The notes: generated by a model not told the origin, from the letters alone. A stretch of 64,000 bases of DNA from Flavobacteria bacterium BBFL7 (GCA_000153385.1 CH672374.1:1862544-1926543), one strand, 5' to 3'. Shown: positions 1 to 9,766, numbered from the stretch's first letter. Numbers and translations: made by a program.

Positions 1-690
1 CACTACTATAAGTTACCTGTTATAAGACATTTAAATGAGATCATATGGGCGAATGTATATTCTGACAGCATAAGAGGTTATAGTTTTTTAAATGACCTAT
101 CTCTTAATATCGGAAGATTTGCTTGTAATTATACTTTGTTGTACTTAACTCATAGGATAGTAAATAGTGTAAAACCGAAACGAGTATTAGAAATTGGTCT
201 AGGCGAATCGACAAAATTTTTATCCACATTTATAAATCATACTCTTGATGATTGTAAACATTTTGTTGTGGAACATAATAAAGAATGGATTTCATTTTTT
301 CCTTCATCTAGTCTTTATGATTGTACTGAAATTAAATACTTTGAAGTTGAGAAGTCTACTTTCAACGAAAAATATAACTCCTTAAATTATATAGGTTTTG
401 AGACCTTAAGTAGTTATGGAACCTACGAGGTTATAATTATTGATGGTCCACATGGAACAAAGAATTTTTCTAGAAATGATGTTCTTCAAAACCTTGAACA
501 CCTGATTGATTTCAACAATTTTACAATTGTTTTTGACGACACAAATCGTTCTGGAGAATTACAAACCTATAAAGCCATGTTGAAAAAGCTTAAAACCTTA
601 GGTGTCAAATTTGGGACAACTAGATATTATGGTAGTAAAATCGTTTCTATTATTTATTCTGATAACTACAAATATTTTGAAAGTCTTTAA
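1..690 (+). CDS. SAM-dependent methyltransferase-like protein, 5' truncated by window edge
   Basis: The reading frame is open from base 1, so the gene begins outside the window. An internal TTG at 136 is probably not the true start. The visible C-terminal part contains a Rossmann motif I, VLEIGLGESTKFL, followed by acidic strand ends (VVEHNKEW, VIIIDGPHG, IVFDDTNR). This pattern fits a class I SAM-binding fold. The substrate cannot be told. It sits immediately upstream of a flippase gene in a polysaccharide locus, so a sugar or glycan methyltransferase is a reasonable inference. Base composition is very AT-rich, like the next five genes. No terminator is obvious in the 117 nt before the flippase gene. 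Confidence 0.6.
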   Translation, partial: HYYKLPVIRHLNEIIWANVYSDSIRGYSFLNDLSLNIGRFACNYTLLYLTHRIVNSVKPKRVLEIGLGESTKFLSTFINHTLDDCKHFVVEHNKEWISFFPSSSLYDCTEIKYFEVEKSTFNEKYNSLNYIGFETLSSYGTYEVIIIDGPHGTKNFSRNDVLQNLEHLIDFNNFTIVFDDTNRSGELQTYKAMLKKLKTLGVKFGTTRYYGSKIVSIIYSDNYKYFESL

Positions 691-807
691 TGAATTATTT
701 AGTTAATTTGTCTCAATAATTTTAGTTTAAACGGCTTTTATTGGTGCATTATTAATTGGGAATTATTAAATTGAGTTTAGGTATTCTAAATACACTTGTT
801 TAATATT

Positions 808-2079
808 ATGATGCGAAAGCTTTCTAAAAAACTGTCTGAAGAAGAAAAAACAGTGGCTAAAAACTATGGTGCACTTATCGTTCTTCAAGGATTGAATTAC
901 TTATTACCATTACTCATCATTCCATTTTTAGAGCGACAGCTGGGGCTAGAAAAATTTGGTCTGGTAATGCTAGCACAGTATCTGATGGCATTTTGTGTCG
1001 CGGCAGCAGATTTTGGTTTTAATGTTACCGCAACAAGAGAAATTTCAATATTAAAAGCTGAAAAAGGAGATTATTCTACCATTTACTTTAAAGTTTTTTG
1101 GGCAAGAATGATTTTGCTTGTAGTTGTATTTATGCTATTAAACTTAGTCGTCTTTTTAGTACCTAGATTCACAGTAGAATGGGAGATTTACTTATTGAGT
1201 TATGGTGCAGTTATAGGTCAAATATTGTTACCTGATTGGTTTTTTCAAGGAATTGAAAAAATGAAGTTACTTACGATAGTAAATGTTTTAGCAAAACTAA
1301 TTTTCACGCTTTTATTATTTCTATTTATTTCGAATCCAGATGATTACACTTTTGTTCCGATTTTTAATTCTATTGGTTTTTTGACTGCTGGCTTAATTTC
1401 GTTTTTTCTAAGTTTAAAGTATGTAAAATGGCAATGGCCTAATTTTAAGGATTCTAAAGATTTTTATAATGAGAGCTTCCAGATTTTTATTTCCAATATA
1501 GCCTCGCAGTTGAGCAATGCTGCAAATGGGGTGGTATTAGGCTTTTTTGGTGGTGATGCAATTGTTGGTATTTTTAGTGCTTTTGATAAATTGATTATTG
1601 CAGCAAAAAAAATGTATCTTCCTTTTTATCAAGCGATGTATCCGTATTTTTCAAGGAAATCTTTTAATGAGAAATTAAAGATGATGAAGAAATTGATTCC
1701 TGTAATTACCATTGTAGGTATTATTGGATTTAGTATTATATTCCTGATGGGAGACTGGATTATTCAATCGCTATATAAAGATGATACTATTTATGAGAAC
1801 GTTTATCTATTCAAATGGATGGGATTGATAGCTTTTTTTACAGGCTTGAGCTTATTATTCCATTCTCTTTATGCTCCAGCAAGAAAACTATTTAATGACA
1901 GGATGAAGATGACTATAATTGCTGGTATATTTAATATTATTTTGAGTTTAATAATTGTTCCTATTTATGGTTTAAAAGGGACTGTGATATCAGTAATATG
2001 TACAGAATTTGTACTACTAGGAATTGCTGCTTTATTCTATTATAAGGACTTTAAAAAATCGCTATGGGTGAAAAGCTGA
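808..2079 (+). CDS. wzx: Wzx-like oligosaccharide flippase (MATE/MOP superfamily)
   Basis: The product is about 423 residues with roughly twelve hydrophobic segments, typical of polysaccharide flippases of the MOP superfamily that move lipid-linked repeat units across the inner membrane. The N-terminal stretch GALIVLQGLNYLLPLLIIPF and the following PFLERQLG match the conserved first helix of RfbX/Wzx proteins. I place the start at the ATG at 808 (another ATG at 811), because the TTG at 796 has no support. The 3' end overlaps the next gene by 16 nt, implying translational coupling. It is the first complete gene of the AT-rich block that also encodes a polymerase and a ligase, which supports the Wzx/Wzy pathway assignment. 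Confidence 0.85.
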   Translation: MMRKLSKKLSEEEKTVAKNYGALIVLQGLNYLLPLLIIPFLERQLGLEKFGLVMLAQYLMAFCVAAADFGFNVTATREISILKAEKGDYSTIYFKVFWARMILLVVVFMLLNLVVFLVPRFTVEWEIYLLSYGAVIGQILLPDWFFQGIEKMKLLTIVNVLAKLIFTLLLFLFISNPDDYTFVPIFNSIGFLTAGLISFFLSLKYVKWQWPNFKDSKDFYNESFQIFISNIASQLSNAANGVVLGFFGGDAIVGIFSAFDKLIIAAKKMYLPFYQAMYPYFSRKSFNEKLKMMKKLIPVITIVGIIGFSIIFLMGDWIIQSLYKDDTIYENVYLFKWMGLIAFFTGLSLLFHSLYAPARKLFNDRMKMTIIAGIFNIILSLIIVPIYGLKGTVISVICTEFVLLGIAALFYYKDFKKSLWVKS

Positions 2080-3131
2080 TTTTAATACAGACAGTCATAC
2101 CTGATTACAGATTGAAGTTTATCAATCAAATAAAAAAGGAACTAAAAACAGATTTTAAGACTGCTTGTGGCGAACGGTTTTTTGACCCAACGATTAAAAA
2201 ATCGAAAGGCTATGAGCCTGATTTTTTGTTGAAAAACAGATTTTTTTTAAACAATAAATTTTTATGGCAATCAGGTATATTAAATTATGTGTTTTCAAAT
2301 TCAATCCTCATTATAAGCTTGAACCCTAGGGTTTTATCAAATTGGTTTATTTTGATCATACGCAAATTAACGGGTCGTAAAACGCTGGTTTGGGGTCATG
2401 CTTGGCCTAAATCTGGAATGAACTCTAAATCTGATAAGTTGCGTCATATCATGAGAATGCTAGCTGATGAAATCATCGTCTATACAAACGGTCAAAAGAA
2501 AGAATTAGCTATAAAAATGCCCAATAAAGTCATCCATAGTGCACCCAATGCCTTATTATATAAAGAGGAAATGTCAAGTGAGCACTTTAAGGACCCTTGT
2601 AATATTATATTTGTAAGCAGGATGGTTGAAAACAAAAAGGCTATGTTACTTTTTTTGGCTTTCGAAAAAATAGTTAGCCAACTGCCAACAGATTCAAAAT
2701 TAATATTGATAGGTGATGGTCCAGAAAAAAAGCTTATCAAGGATCAAATTACTAAATCAGATTTAAAGGGTAGAATTATTTTGCCTGGTACAGTCGTGGA
2801 TAAAGTTCAATTAAATGAATATTATAAATCATCCTTAATAAGTGTGTCTCCTGGAAGAGTAGGTCTAGGGCTCACACAAAGCTTAGGTTATGGTGTACCC
2901 ATGATAATAGCTAAAAATGAATTACATGGACCTGAAGTTGAAGTGGCAGTCGAAGGTGTTAATTCTTATTTTTTTCAAGAAGATAATGTGGATGACCTTG
3001 CTTTAAAAATTTTAGAAGCTTTTAGAAATAGCGTAACAATATTAGACTCCAGAGAAAAACTTTCTTTAGATTGCAAAAACACATTTTCAATTGAAGTGAT
3101 GGCTACAACATTTATTAATTTACTTAAATAA
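2064..3131 (+). CDS. Glycosyltransferase, GT4-like (GT-B fold)
   Basis: This 355-residue protein has the C-terminal signature of GT-B retaining glycosyltransferases: IIFVSRMVENKKAMLLF, LILIGDGPEKKLI, and a late acceptor/donor loop SPGRVGLGLTQSLGYGVPMI. The usual EX7E is replaced by a GLGLTQSL arrangement, so the family assignment is approximate. It probably adds a sugar to a lipid-linked repeat unit on the cytoplasmic side. The ATG at 2064 lies inside the 3' end of the flippase gene (16-nt overlap). The nucleotide-sugar donor cannot be predicted. Confidence 0.75.
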   Translation: MGEKLILIQTVIPDYRLKFINQIKKELKTDFKTACGERFFDPTIKKSKGYEPDFLLKNRFFLNNKFLWQSGILNYVFSNSILIISLNPRVLSNWFILIIRKLTGRKTLVWGHAWPKSGMNSKSDKLRHIMRMLADEIIVYTNGQKKELAIKMPNKVIHSAPNALLYKEEMSSEHFKDPCNIIFVSRMVENKKAMLLFLAFEKIVSQLPTDSKLILIGDGPEKKLIKDQITKSDLKGRIILPGTVVDKVQLNEYYKSSLISVSPGRVGLGLTQSLGYGVPMIIAKNELHGPEVEVAVEGVNSYFFQEDNVDDLALKILEAFRNSVTILDSREKLSLDCKNTFSIEVMATTFINLLK

Positions 3132-3140
3132 AATCAATAA

Positions 3141-4556
3141 GTGTTATTAAGGAATTTTTTCATATTTATTTACCTGTCCATTACAGTATTTCTATTTGTG
3201 ACATTAGAAACCTCATTATCTCTATGGATGAGTTTTTTTGGAAATGCATTAATTCTTACATTCATTACTTATTACCATATTTTTATTGAACGTAGATACA
3301 GTCCTTTCATAAGCACTTATATAGTATTTAATTATTTGTTTTTTTTAGTAGCTCCATTGGCTCAAATCAGTGAGTTCAATATTATGGAAACACCAGCTTT
3401 TACTCATCATTTCCCTTTTACAGAGCTTACTTTTATTAAAACTAATGGACTTATTGCTACCTTTAATATTGTCTTTTTCCTTTTTTACGTAGCCTGTAAA
3501 GATTACATAAAAATTAAAAGGAAGAAACCTGTAAAGAAGGCATATTCGCTATCTAGTATTTTCATCATCCTAATCTTAAGTGTATTAGTACTTATCATGA
3601 ATTATGACTTCTTCTTAGATGAACTTTCTAGGCCTAGTTGGTTAACTTCTACATATAGTGTTAGCTATCTTCTCATTGTTAAAAAGGTATTATTCTTAAT
3701 GCCACTAGCAGGAGCGATTCTATGTATAGATTATTATAAAAATTCAAAAATTGATACACAAAAATGGATTCTAGCAACGGCTATGTTGTTTTTCCTTATC
3801 GCGTTAGTATTACTCTTCAAAAACCCTTTAACAGAGAAAAGAAATGCACTAGGACCTATTTATCTTTTATTCTTCTTCTTATTTGTTCCTAAACTACTCA
3901 ACAGTAATGTGAAGTCAACACTTCTCTTATTTGTGGTAATGATTATAGGCTTTCCACTTTCTCAATTTCTTACGCATATTGATTATGGTTTTGATGAGAT
4001 ATTGAGTAACCCTAGTTTATTGTTTGCAAAAAACCAATTGAGTGAAGGTTATATGTCATTAAACTATGACGCTTTTATAAATATAGGAGTAGTGATGGAG
4101 CATGTAGAGTTTGATGGATTTTCTTACGGTTACCAACTTTTGAGTGCATTCTTGTTTTTCGTTCCTAGAAGTTTATGGGTTGCAAAACCCGATTCATCAG
4201 GACTAATAGTAGGGAATCATGTGATAGATCATTATGATTTCCATTTTGCAAACCTATCTAATCCTTATATTGCTGAAGGCTATATGAATTTCGGTATCAT
4301 AGGAGTTATTCTTATGGCTATAGTACTCGCATTGAGTATAGTATATTTCTTAACTTGGCTTAATAGTTCTAATCTATTTAAAAAATCAATCGCCTTTTAC
4401 TATGCGATGCATTTGTTGTTCTTGTTAAGAGGAGATTTTACAAATGGATTTGCTTACTTTATAGGAACATTTATAGGTCTATATCTATTACCTAAAGTTA
4501 TTTTAGCGTTTGTAAATTTATTTTTCTACAAAAAAGTATGGGTGCAAAAATCTTAA
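3141..4556 (+). CDS. wzy: Wzy-like O-antigen/oligosaccharide repeat-unit polymerase
   Basis: The product is 471 residues and very hydrophobic, with about a dozen predicted membrane segments and one larger periplasmic loop in the second half (around VPRSLWVAKPDSSG and the following histidine-rich stretch). That topology, together with the motif ANLSNPYIAEGYMNFGIIG, fits repeat-unit polymerases, which have little sequence conservation. Translation starts at GTG 3141, 9 nt after the preceding stop; no ATG is close. The 3' end overlaps the next gene by 19 nt. The assignment is by topology and context, so specificity is unknown. Confidence 0.72.
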   Translation: MLLRNFFIFIYLSITVFLFVTLETSLSLWMSFFGNALILTFITYYHIFIERRYSPFISTYIVFNYLFFLVAPLAQISEFNIMETPAFTHHFPFTELTFIKTNGLIATFNIVFFLFYVACKDYIKIKRKKPVKKAYSLSSIFIILILSVLVLIMNYDFFLDELSRPSWLTSTYSVSYLLIVKKVLFLMPLAGAILCIDYYKNSKIDTQKWILATAMLFFLIALVLLFKNPLTEKRNALGPIYLLFFFLFVPKLLNSNVKSTLLLFVVMIIGFPLSQFLTHIDYGFDEILSNPSLLFAKNQLSEGYMSLNYDAFINIGVVMEHVEFDGFSYGYQLLSAFLFFVPRSLWVAKPDSSGLIVGNHVIDHYDFHFANLSNPYIAEGYMNFGIIGVILMAIVLALSIVYFLTWLNSSNLFKKSIAFYYAMHLLFLLRGDFTNGFAYFIGTFIGLYLLPKVILAFVNLFFYKKVWVQKS

Positions 4557-5818
4557 TAGAGAAACATAGTAACACTATTTTATGGCTTTTAACCGCTATG
4601 ATGTTTGCGTTTCCTGTAATTCCTTCTCCTGTGAGGCCTGTTTGTATCGTTCTATTTGTGATAGGTTCTATATGGAGTAGTTACTATTGTAAGCAACAAT
4701 TTAGATGGAGATATTTTCTTTTAAATGCTTCTGTATTTATAGTTTATTTAATAAGTCTTACTTATTCTGACGACTTAAGTTATGGATTTAGAAAAATAGA
4801 AACTGGAGCGTCACTTATAGTATTCCCATTGATCTTTTCTCTTATTTCTATTAAGCATCTCAATTATATTTTTGAGAATATCCATAAACTTATGTGGATT
4901 TTCATAACTACTGTTCTTATCGCTAATGTTGCTTTTTTTATAAAATTTTATACTCATTATAATTTTGTAGACTCAGTACAACACTTTCCAAATATTATTA
5001 GATCAGATATTTATGGATGGAATATTCATCCTATTTATCTAAGCATGCACGTAGCTATTGCAATAATTTTCTCATTATTTCTTATTCATAAAGGATTGTC
5101 TCTTAGAAATATGTGCATCCTATTGTTAATGGATTTAGTACTCATTCTATTTTTACTCATAATGATTAAAAAAGGCCCTATTTTAGGATTAGTGATGATC
5201 ATGTCTTTACTGGTCGTTCTTTTTAAAAATAGAAGCCTTTGGATTTTTTATGGCTCAATAGTTACGATAGTAATTGGTGTGATCATTTTTCACCCTAAGG
5301 TCAATAGTAAATTCTCTGAATTACTAGAGATTAATAAAAACAATCATGACGAATTGACTTCAACTAACATAAGGATGAAGATTTATGATTGTGCGGTAGA
5401 TATCACATCTGACGCTGGGATATTTGGCTTTGGATTAGGAGATGGAAAAAATCAACTTGTAAATTGTTATGTAGAAAAAGAAGCTTTTGCACTTTCAGAC
5501 AGTCAGTATAATTCTCATAATCAGTATTTAGGTTTTATACTCAACATAGGATACTTAGGCCTTATTTTCTTCTTATTATTTGTAGGAATACGTTTAATTA
5601 AGGCATATTCAAATAAGAATTATCTCGCGCTTGCTGTTATTTTGTTCTATTGTATCGTAATGTTTTCAGAAAATATTTTAGAACGTGAACAAGGAGTTAT
5701 TTTCTTTAGCTTTTTTGCAAACTTATTATTTTTAAAGAACAGTAAATACTTGATTGAAAGCACTAAGAAAAAACAAGTGGAGAATGTTTTTGAAGAACTT
5801 AATGTAGGTAAGAACTAA
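4538..5818 (+). CDS. O-antigen ligase family protein (Wzy_C domain)
   Basis: This is a 426-residue polytopic membrane protein with about ten to twelve helices. The segment SDAGIFGFGLGDGKNQL and, further on, SHNQYLGFILNIGYLGLIFF form the conserved periplasmic loop plus following helix of the O-antigen ligase (WaaL/Wzy_C) superfamily, including the SHN motif. Members either join polymerised glycan to lipid A-core or polymerise glycan themselves. With a separate Wzy-like protein next to it, ligase is the more likely role. The ATG lies within the end of the upstream gene, and the next gene follows after 2 nt, so all three are probably co-translated. Confidence 0.75.
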   Translation: MGAKILIEKHSNTILWLLTAMMFAFPVIPSPVRPVCIVLFVIGSIWSSYYCKQQFRWRYFLLNASVFIVYLISLTYSDDLSYGFRKIETGASLIVFPLIFSLISIKHLNYIFENIHKLMWIFITTVLIANVAFFIKFYTHYNFVDSVQHFPNIIRSDIYGWNIHPIYLSMHVAIAIIFSLFLIHKGLSLRNMCILLLMDLVLILFLLIMIKKGPILGLVMIMSLLVVLFKNRSLWIFYGSIVTIVIGVIIFHPKVNSKFSELLEINKNNHDELTSTNIRMKIYDCAVDITSDAGIFGFGLGDGKNQLVNCYVEKEAFALSDSQYNSHNQYLGFILNIGYLGLIFFLLFVGIRLIKAYSNKNYLALAVILFYCIVMFSENILEREQGVIFFSFFANLLFLKNSKYLIESTKKKQVENVFEELNVGKN

Positions 5819-5820
5819 TT

Positions 5821-6909
5821 ATGTTAACTCATAAAAATAAAGTCTTGATCATAGGACCTTTTCCCGATCCTATAACCGGTTTAAGTATTTCAAATGCTGT
5901 ATTATTGCGAGGACTTAGTGCAAATGGTCAACATGTAGATTTTATCAACACAGAGCACGCTACTAACGTCTCTTCAGAGCTTGGGAAATTTAGTTTTAGC
6001 AAACTTAACTTCTTATTTTTTTATTGTAAGATCTATAAAATCCTTAAGAACGATATCATTTATATGACACCAGGACAGACCTTTTTTGGTGTTATGAAGT
6101 ATTTGCCTTTTGTCTTAACTGCAAAGCTTTTTAAAAGAAAATCATTATTCCATTTACATGGGAATAGTGTTAAAGACGTTTATGCGAGCCTTAAAGGGTT
6201 AAAGAGCAAGCTCTATTCTAGCACAATCAAGTGTTTTGATGAATCAATAGTTCTTTCACAATCGCTGAAAGTCAATATGCAACCTTTTTTCAAAGATGCT
6301 GATATTCACGTTGAGCATAACTTTATTCAAGAAGATATCGCAATATCCCTTAGTGAATTAGAAAGTAAGAAGGACTATAAAGAGATTAAATTAATCTTTA
6401 TAAGCAATCTACTACCTGAAAAAGGAATTAATAATTTGATAGATGCTTTATTAAAATTACAATCATTAGACATTAATTTTAAAATTAAAATAGCAGGTAA
6501 CATTCCTGTTAATAACACAAACATTAGTGACAAAATTGCTCAATTAAAAAGCGGTGAATACTTAGGTGTTGTAAGTGGAGAAAAGAAAAGAGATTTACTT
6601 TTATGGGGAAACGTTTTTTGTCTTCCCACACAACTAGAAGAAGGACAACCTATCTCTATACTAGAAGCAATGACTTACGGACATTTTATTCTTGCGACCA
6701 GAACACCTGGGATAAGCGATATTATACATGACAAAAACGGTGCATTGCTAGAAAACTATGATGTTGCTTCTATTATGAAACAATTACAGCTATTAACACT
6801 TAATCAGGTTGAGCAAAAAGGTATATTCAATAGTAGATTTGCCAATAATAGATTTACAGAAGCTTCCTATGTAGAAAGAATATCTAATCTACTGTCAACA
6901 AACGCTTAG
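5821..6909 (+). CDS. Glycosyltransferase family 4 (GT-B)
   Basis: The 362-residue protein starts with a typical GT4 N-terminal strand and glycine loop (VLIIGPFPDPITGLSIS) and contains FHLHGNSVKDVY. The donor-binding half has FISNLLPEKGINNLIDAL and the GT4 EX7E region CLPTQLEEGQPISILEAMTYG. It is a retaining glycosyltransferase acting on the lipid-linked glycan at the inner face of the membrane. It starts 2 nt after the ligase stop. It is the last gene of the AT-rich block; after it the composition changes and a 43-nt gap with a possible promoter separates the next gene. Confidence 0.82.
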   Translation: MLTHKNKVLIIGPFPDPITGLSISNAVLLRGLSANGQHVDFINTEHATNVSSELGKFSFSKLNFLFFYCKIYKILKNDIIYMTPGQTFFGVMKYLPFVLTAKLFKRKSLFHLHGNSVKDVYASLKGLKSKLYSSTIKCFDESIVLSQSLKVNMQPFFKDADIHVEHNFIQEDIAISLSELESKKDYKEIKLIFISNLLPEKGINNLIDALLKLQSLDINFKIKIAGNIPVNNTNISDKIAQLKSGEYLGVVSGEKKRDLLLWGNVFCLPTQLEEGQPISILEAMTYGHFILATRTPGISDIIHDKNGALLENYDVASIMKQLQLLTLNQVEQKGIFNSRFANNRFTEASYVERISNLLSTNA

Positions 6910-6952
6910 ATTAGTTAAAATAATTACCTTGCAATCTTAACACTACAGCTTT

Positions 6953-7498
6953 TTGAAAAACTACCAGCAACTAGACCAGTTTGAATTACCGCCCAACTTC
7001 CGTGGTCGTGGAGCGGTTACTGTGCAATTATGGTGGTTAGTACAAAGTACACTTTTTGCTTGGTCACCGCAATTTATGTACGGCTGGCGCAGATTTTTAT
7101 TACGTTTATTCGGAGCTCAAATAGGTAGAAAAGTGATCGTTAGACCTACGGTTAGAACACAATTCCCATGGAAAGTATCCATAGGCGATTACAGCTGGAT
7201 AGGTGATGATGTGGTGCTTTACAGTCTAGGTGAAATAGAAATAGGGGCAAACGTAGTGATTTCTCAAAAATCATACATCTGTACAGGAACACATGATCCA
7301 CAAGCCATAAAGTTTGATATCTATGGCCATAAAATCACCATAGAAGATCAATGCTGGATTGCAACAGAGGTTTATGTAGCACCAGGAATAACTATAGGCC
7401 GCGGCACATTAGTAGGCGCACGCAGCAGCGTTTTTAAAAACCTTCCAGCAGGTAAAGTATGTCTAGGAAGTCCTGCACAAGTGATTAAAGATAGATAA
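6953..7498 (+). CDS. wcaF: WcaF-like colanic acid-type acetyltransferase (left-handed beta-helix)
   Basis: This 181-residue protein is a hexapeptide-repeat acetyltransferase: IGRKVIVRPTVRTQFPWKVSIGDYSWIGD is followed by further [LIV]GxxxxI repeats (IEIGANVVISQKS, VAPGITIGRGTLVGA). The TGTHDPQ segment holds the catalytic histidine expected of the WcaF/NodL group. It probably O-acetylates a sugar of the exopolysaccharide using acetyl-CoA. The start is TTG at 6953; no upstream ATG is in frame. A -7-like TACCTTG lies at 6925-6931, about 21 nt upstream, so this may begin a second transcription unit after the AT-rich block. It is followed by the WcaI-like gene after 2 nt. Confidence 0.82.
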   Translation: MKNYQQLDQFELPPNFRGRGAVTVQLWWLVQSTLFAWSPQFMYGWRRFLLRLFGAQIGRKVIVRPTVRTQFPWKVSIGDYSWIGDDVVLYSLGEIEIGANVVISQKSYICTGTHDPQAIKFDIYGHKITIEDQCWIATEVYVAPGITIGRGTLVGARSSVFKNLPAGKVCLGSPAQVIKDR

Positions 7499-7500
7499 AC

Positions 7501-8718
7501 TTGAAAGGAAAACACATCACATTCATAGGGCTCAACTATGCGCCAGAAGACACAGCTATAGGTCTATATTCTACTCAAATGGTAGAAGCACTCACCAGTG
7601 CTGGCGCGACCGTAAATGTCGTTACAGCATTTCCCTATTATCCACAGTGGAAAATAGCGCAAGCCTATCAAGACAAGCCTAGTTATCTTCAAGAAGAACA
7701 TAAAGGAGCAAAACTTTACCGTTATAAGCAGTACGTACCAGAGACGCCTACTTTTTTAAAACGCATCATTCATATTCTTAGCTTTACAAAAGGAAGTTTT
7801 TTCAATCTTAGAAAAATTAAAGAAGCAGATCTAGTCATTTCTATTATTCCGTTTACAGCCAGTGCATGGCTTGCAGGATATCATGCAAGAAGTCACAAAG
7901 CCAAAAGCTGGATTCACATTCAGGATTTTGAATTTGACGCGGCACTGCAATCTGGATTATCTAGTGGTGGAAAAAAGTTGATTTTCAAGTTTCTTTTTGG
8001 TCTTGAAAAGCGCATTTTAAATAAGGCAAACACGATTAGTACCATAAGTCATAATATGATTGCAAAGTTGCAATCCAAAACCAGCCAGCCACATTATTAT
8101 TTACCTAACTGGATTGATGAAAATCAAGTAAATCCAGAGACGGCAAAGCAGCATTCTTACTTACGCAGTGATAAATTTAAATTGCTTTACAGTGGTAATG
8201 TAGGTGATAAGCAAGATTGGGATTTTTTCTCCGCTTTCGCGAAAGCGTTACCACAACAACATTATGATATTATCATCGTAGGTGCTGGAGCAAAATACCA
8301 GCAGTTAAAGGATACTACAAACCAAGAAAATATTCATTTTTACGATCCAGTTCCTTTTGAAGAACTATCAGATTTACTGTGTAGTGCTGATGCGCATTTT
8401 TTGTTTCAAAAAACCGAAGTGCTGGATACTGTAATGCCGTCTAAACTGTTAGGCATGATGGCTAGCGAGAAGCCTTCTCTAGTTCTAGGAAATGCAAAGT
8501 CTGAAGTAAAACAGGTGATGGAACTTGCAAATGCAGGTTGCTATCTCACTACTGCAAATGTTGAAACTGCTGTCAATCAATTAGAAAATTGGCGATTAAA
8601 TCAAGATGAGACCTTGCAAATAGGTAAGGACGCAAGATGTTATGTAACCCAACACTTTGCACGCAAACCTATATTGGACAATTGGGTAGATCAACTCACA
8701 GAATTACTGGACAGCTAG
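7501..8718 (+). CDS. wcaI: WcaI/WbuB-like glycosyltransferase family 4
   Basis: The 405-residue sequence opens with ITFIGLNYAPEDTAIGLYS, the hallmark of WcaI-type colanic acid fucosyltransferases, followed by VNVVTAFPYYPQWKI. The C-terminal half contains the donor-site strand FKLLYSGNVGDKQDWD and HFLFQKTEVLDTVMPSKLLGMMAS, as in WbuB/WcaI. The start is TTG at 7501 because no ATG is close. It pairs with the upstream WcaF-like gene as in colanic acid loci. One exact copy of the 16-bp palindrome lies at 8232-8247 inside the gene and is read as SAFAKAL. The specific sugar is not deducible. Confidence 0.82.
   Translation: MKGKHITFIGLNYAPEDTAIGLYSTQMVEALTSAGATVNVVTAFPYYPQWKIAQAYQDKPSYLQEEHKGAKLYRYKQYVPETPTFLKRIIHILSFTKGSFFNLRKIKEADLVISIIPFTASAWLAGYHARSHKAKSWIHIQDFEFDAALQSGLSSGGKKLIFKFLFGLEKRILNKANTISTISHNMIAKLQSKTSQPHYYLPNWIDENQVNPETAKQHSYLRSDKFKLLYSGNVGDKQDWDFFSAFAKALPQQHYDIIIVGAGAKYQQLKDTTNQENIHFYDPVPFEELSDLLCSADAHFLFQKTEVLDTVMPSKLLGMMASEKPSLVLGNAKSEVKQVMELANAGCYLTTANVETAVNQLENWRLNQDETLQIGKDARCYVTQHFARKPILDNWVDQLTELLDS
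8232..8247. repeat. 16-bp palindrome, exact copy
   Basis: CGCTTTCGCGAAAGCG, inside the WcaI-like gene, read as SAFAKAL. It is the first copy in the window; none is present in the AT-rich block before it. Confidence 0.95.
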
Positions 8719-8776
8719 TATACGGTGCTACCAGCCATTTTCCCTATATTTACAGCTCTAACCACAATTATACTCG

Positions 8777-9766
8777 ATGAAGAAAAGAGTTCTTATTACT
8801 GGCGCAGCTGGCTTTTTAGGTTCGCATTTATGTGATCGCTTTATAAAAGAAGGTTATCGCGTGGTAGCAATGGATAATCTGATTACAGGAGATCTTAAAA
8901 ATATAGAACACCTTTTTCCATTAGAAGAATTTGAGTTTTATCATACTGACGTGAGTAATTATGTGCACGTCGCTGGTGAGTTAGATTACATTTTACATTT
9001 TGCAAGTCCAGCAAGCCCAATAGATTATTTAAAAATTCCTATCCAAACGTTGAAAGTAGGATCCTTAGGAACGCATAATTTACTAGGCCTTGCCAAAGCT
9101 AAAAACGCACGTATACTTATCGCATCCACCAGTGAGATCTATGGAGATCCATTAGTTCATCCGCAAAGTGAAGATTACTATGGAAACGTAAATACCATTG
9201 GACCTCGTGGTGTATATGATGAGGCAAAACGGTTCCAAGAATCCATAACCATGGCATACCATCGTTTTCACGGTTTAGAAACACGCATCGTGCGTATTTT
9301 TAACACCTATGGACCTAGAATGCGATTGAATGATGGTCGCGTTATTCCTGCATTTATGGGACAGGCATTGCGTGGAGAAGATATCACCGTTTTTGGAGAT
9401 GGAAAACAGACGCGTTCTTTTTGTTATGTAGACGATCAAGTAGAAGGAATTTATAGATTACTCTTGAGTGATTACAGTGATCCAGTAAACATTGGTAATC
9501 CGCATGAGATTACCATAGGTGATTTTGCAAAAGAAATAATAGAACTTACTGGTACTGATCAGAAAGTGGTTTATAAAGAATTACCACAAGATGATCCTTT
9601 AAAAAGAAAGCCAGATATTTCACTAGCTAAAGAATTACTTAACTGGGAACCTAGAGTCAATAGGGAAGAAGGAATGCGCATTACATTTGAATATTTTAAA
9701 ACATTATCTAAAGAAGATTTAGAAAAACGTGAGCACAAAGACTTTACAAAACATATCAGACGATAG
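8777..9766 (+). CDS. uxs: UDP-glucuronate decarboxylase-like extended SDR (UXS family)
   Basis: A 329-residue extended short-chain dehydrogenase with the NAD-binding glycine motif GAAGFLGSH at residues 9-17. The substrate half carries LHFASPASP, the active-site YDEAKR motif, the NTYGPRMR strand and [14 protein letters not shown]. These match UDP-xylose synthases, which convert UDP-glucuronate to UDP-xylose with NAD+, supplying a nucleotide sugar to this locus. Related dTDP-glucose dehydratases lack the ASPASP loop. A near-consensus -7 box TATATTTA lies at 8745-8752, 24 nt before the ATG, so it may have its own promoter. The 3' end overlaps the next gene by 38 nt. Confidence 0.88.
   Translation: MKKRVLITGAAGFLGSHLCDRFIKEGYRVVAMDNLITGDLKNIEHLFPLEEFEFYHTDVSNYVHVAGELDYILHFASPASPIDYLKIPIQTLKVGSLGTHNLLGLAKAKNARILIASTSEIYGDPLVHPQSEDYYGNVNTIGPRGVYDEAKRFQESITMAYHRFHGLETRIVRIFNTYGPRMRLNDGRVIPAFMGQALRGEDITVFGDGKQTRSFCYVDDQVEGIYRLLLSDYSDPVNIGNPHEITIGDFAKEIIELTGTDQKVVYKELPQDDPLKRKPDISLAKELLNWEPRVNREEGMRITFEYFKTLSKEDLEKREHKDFTKHIRR

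Noticed and set aside
796-808. TTG 796 as start of the flippase
   Set aside because: Two ATG codons follow at 808 and 811, and the extra residues are not expected in the family.
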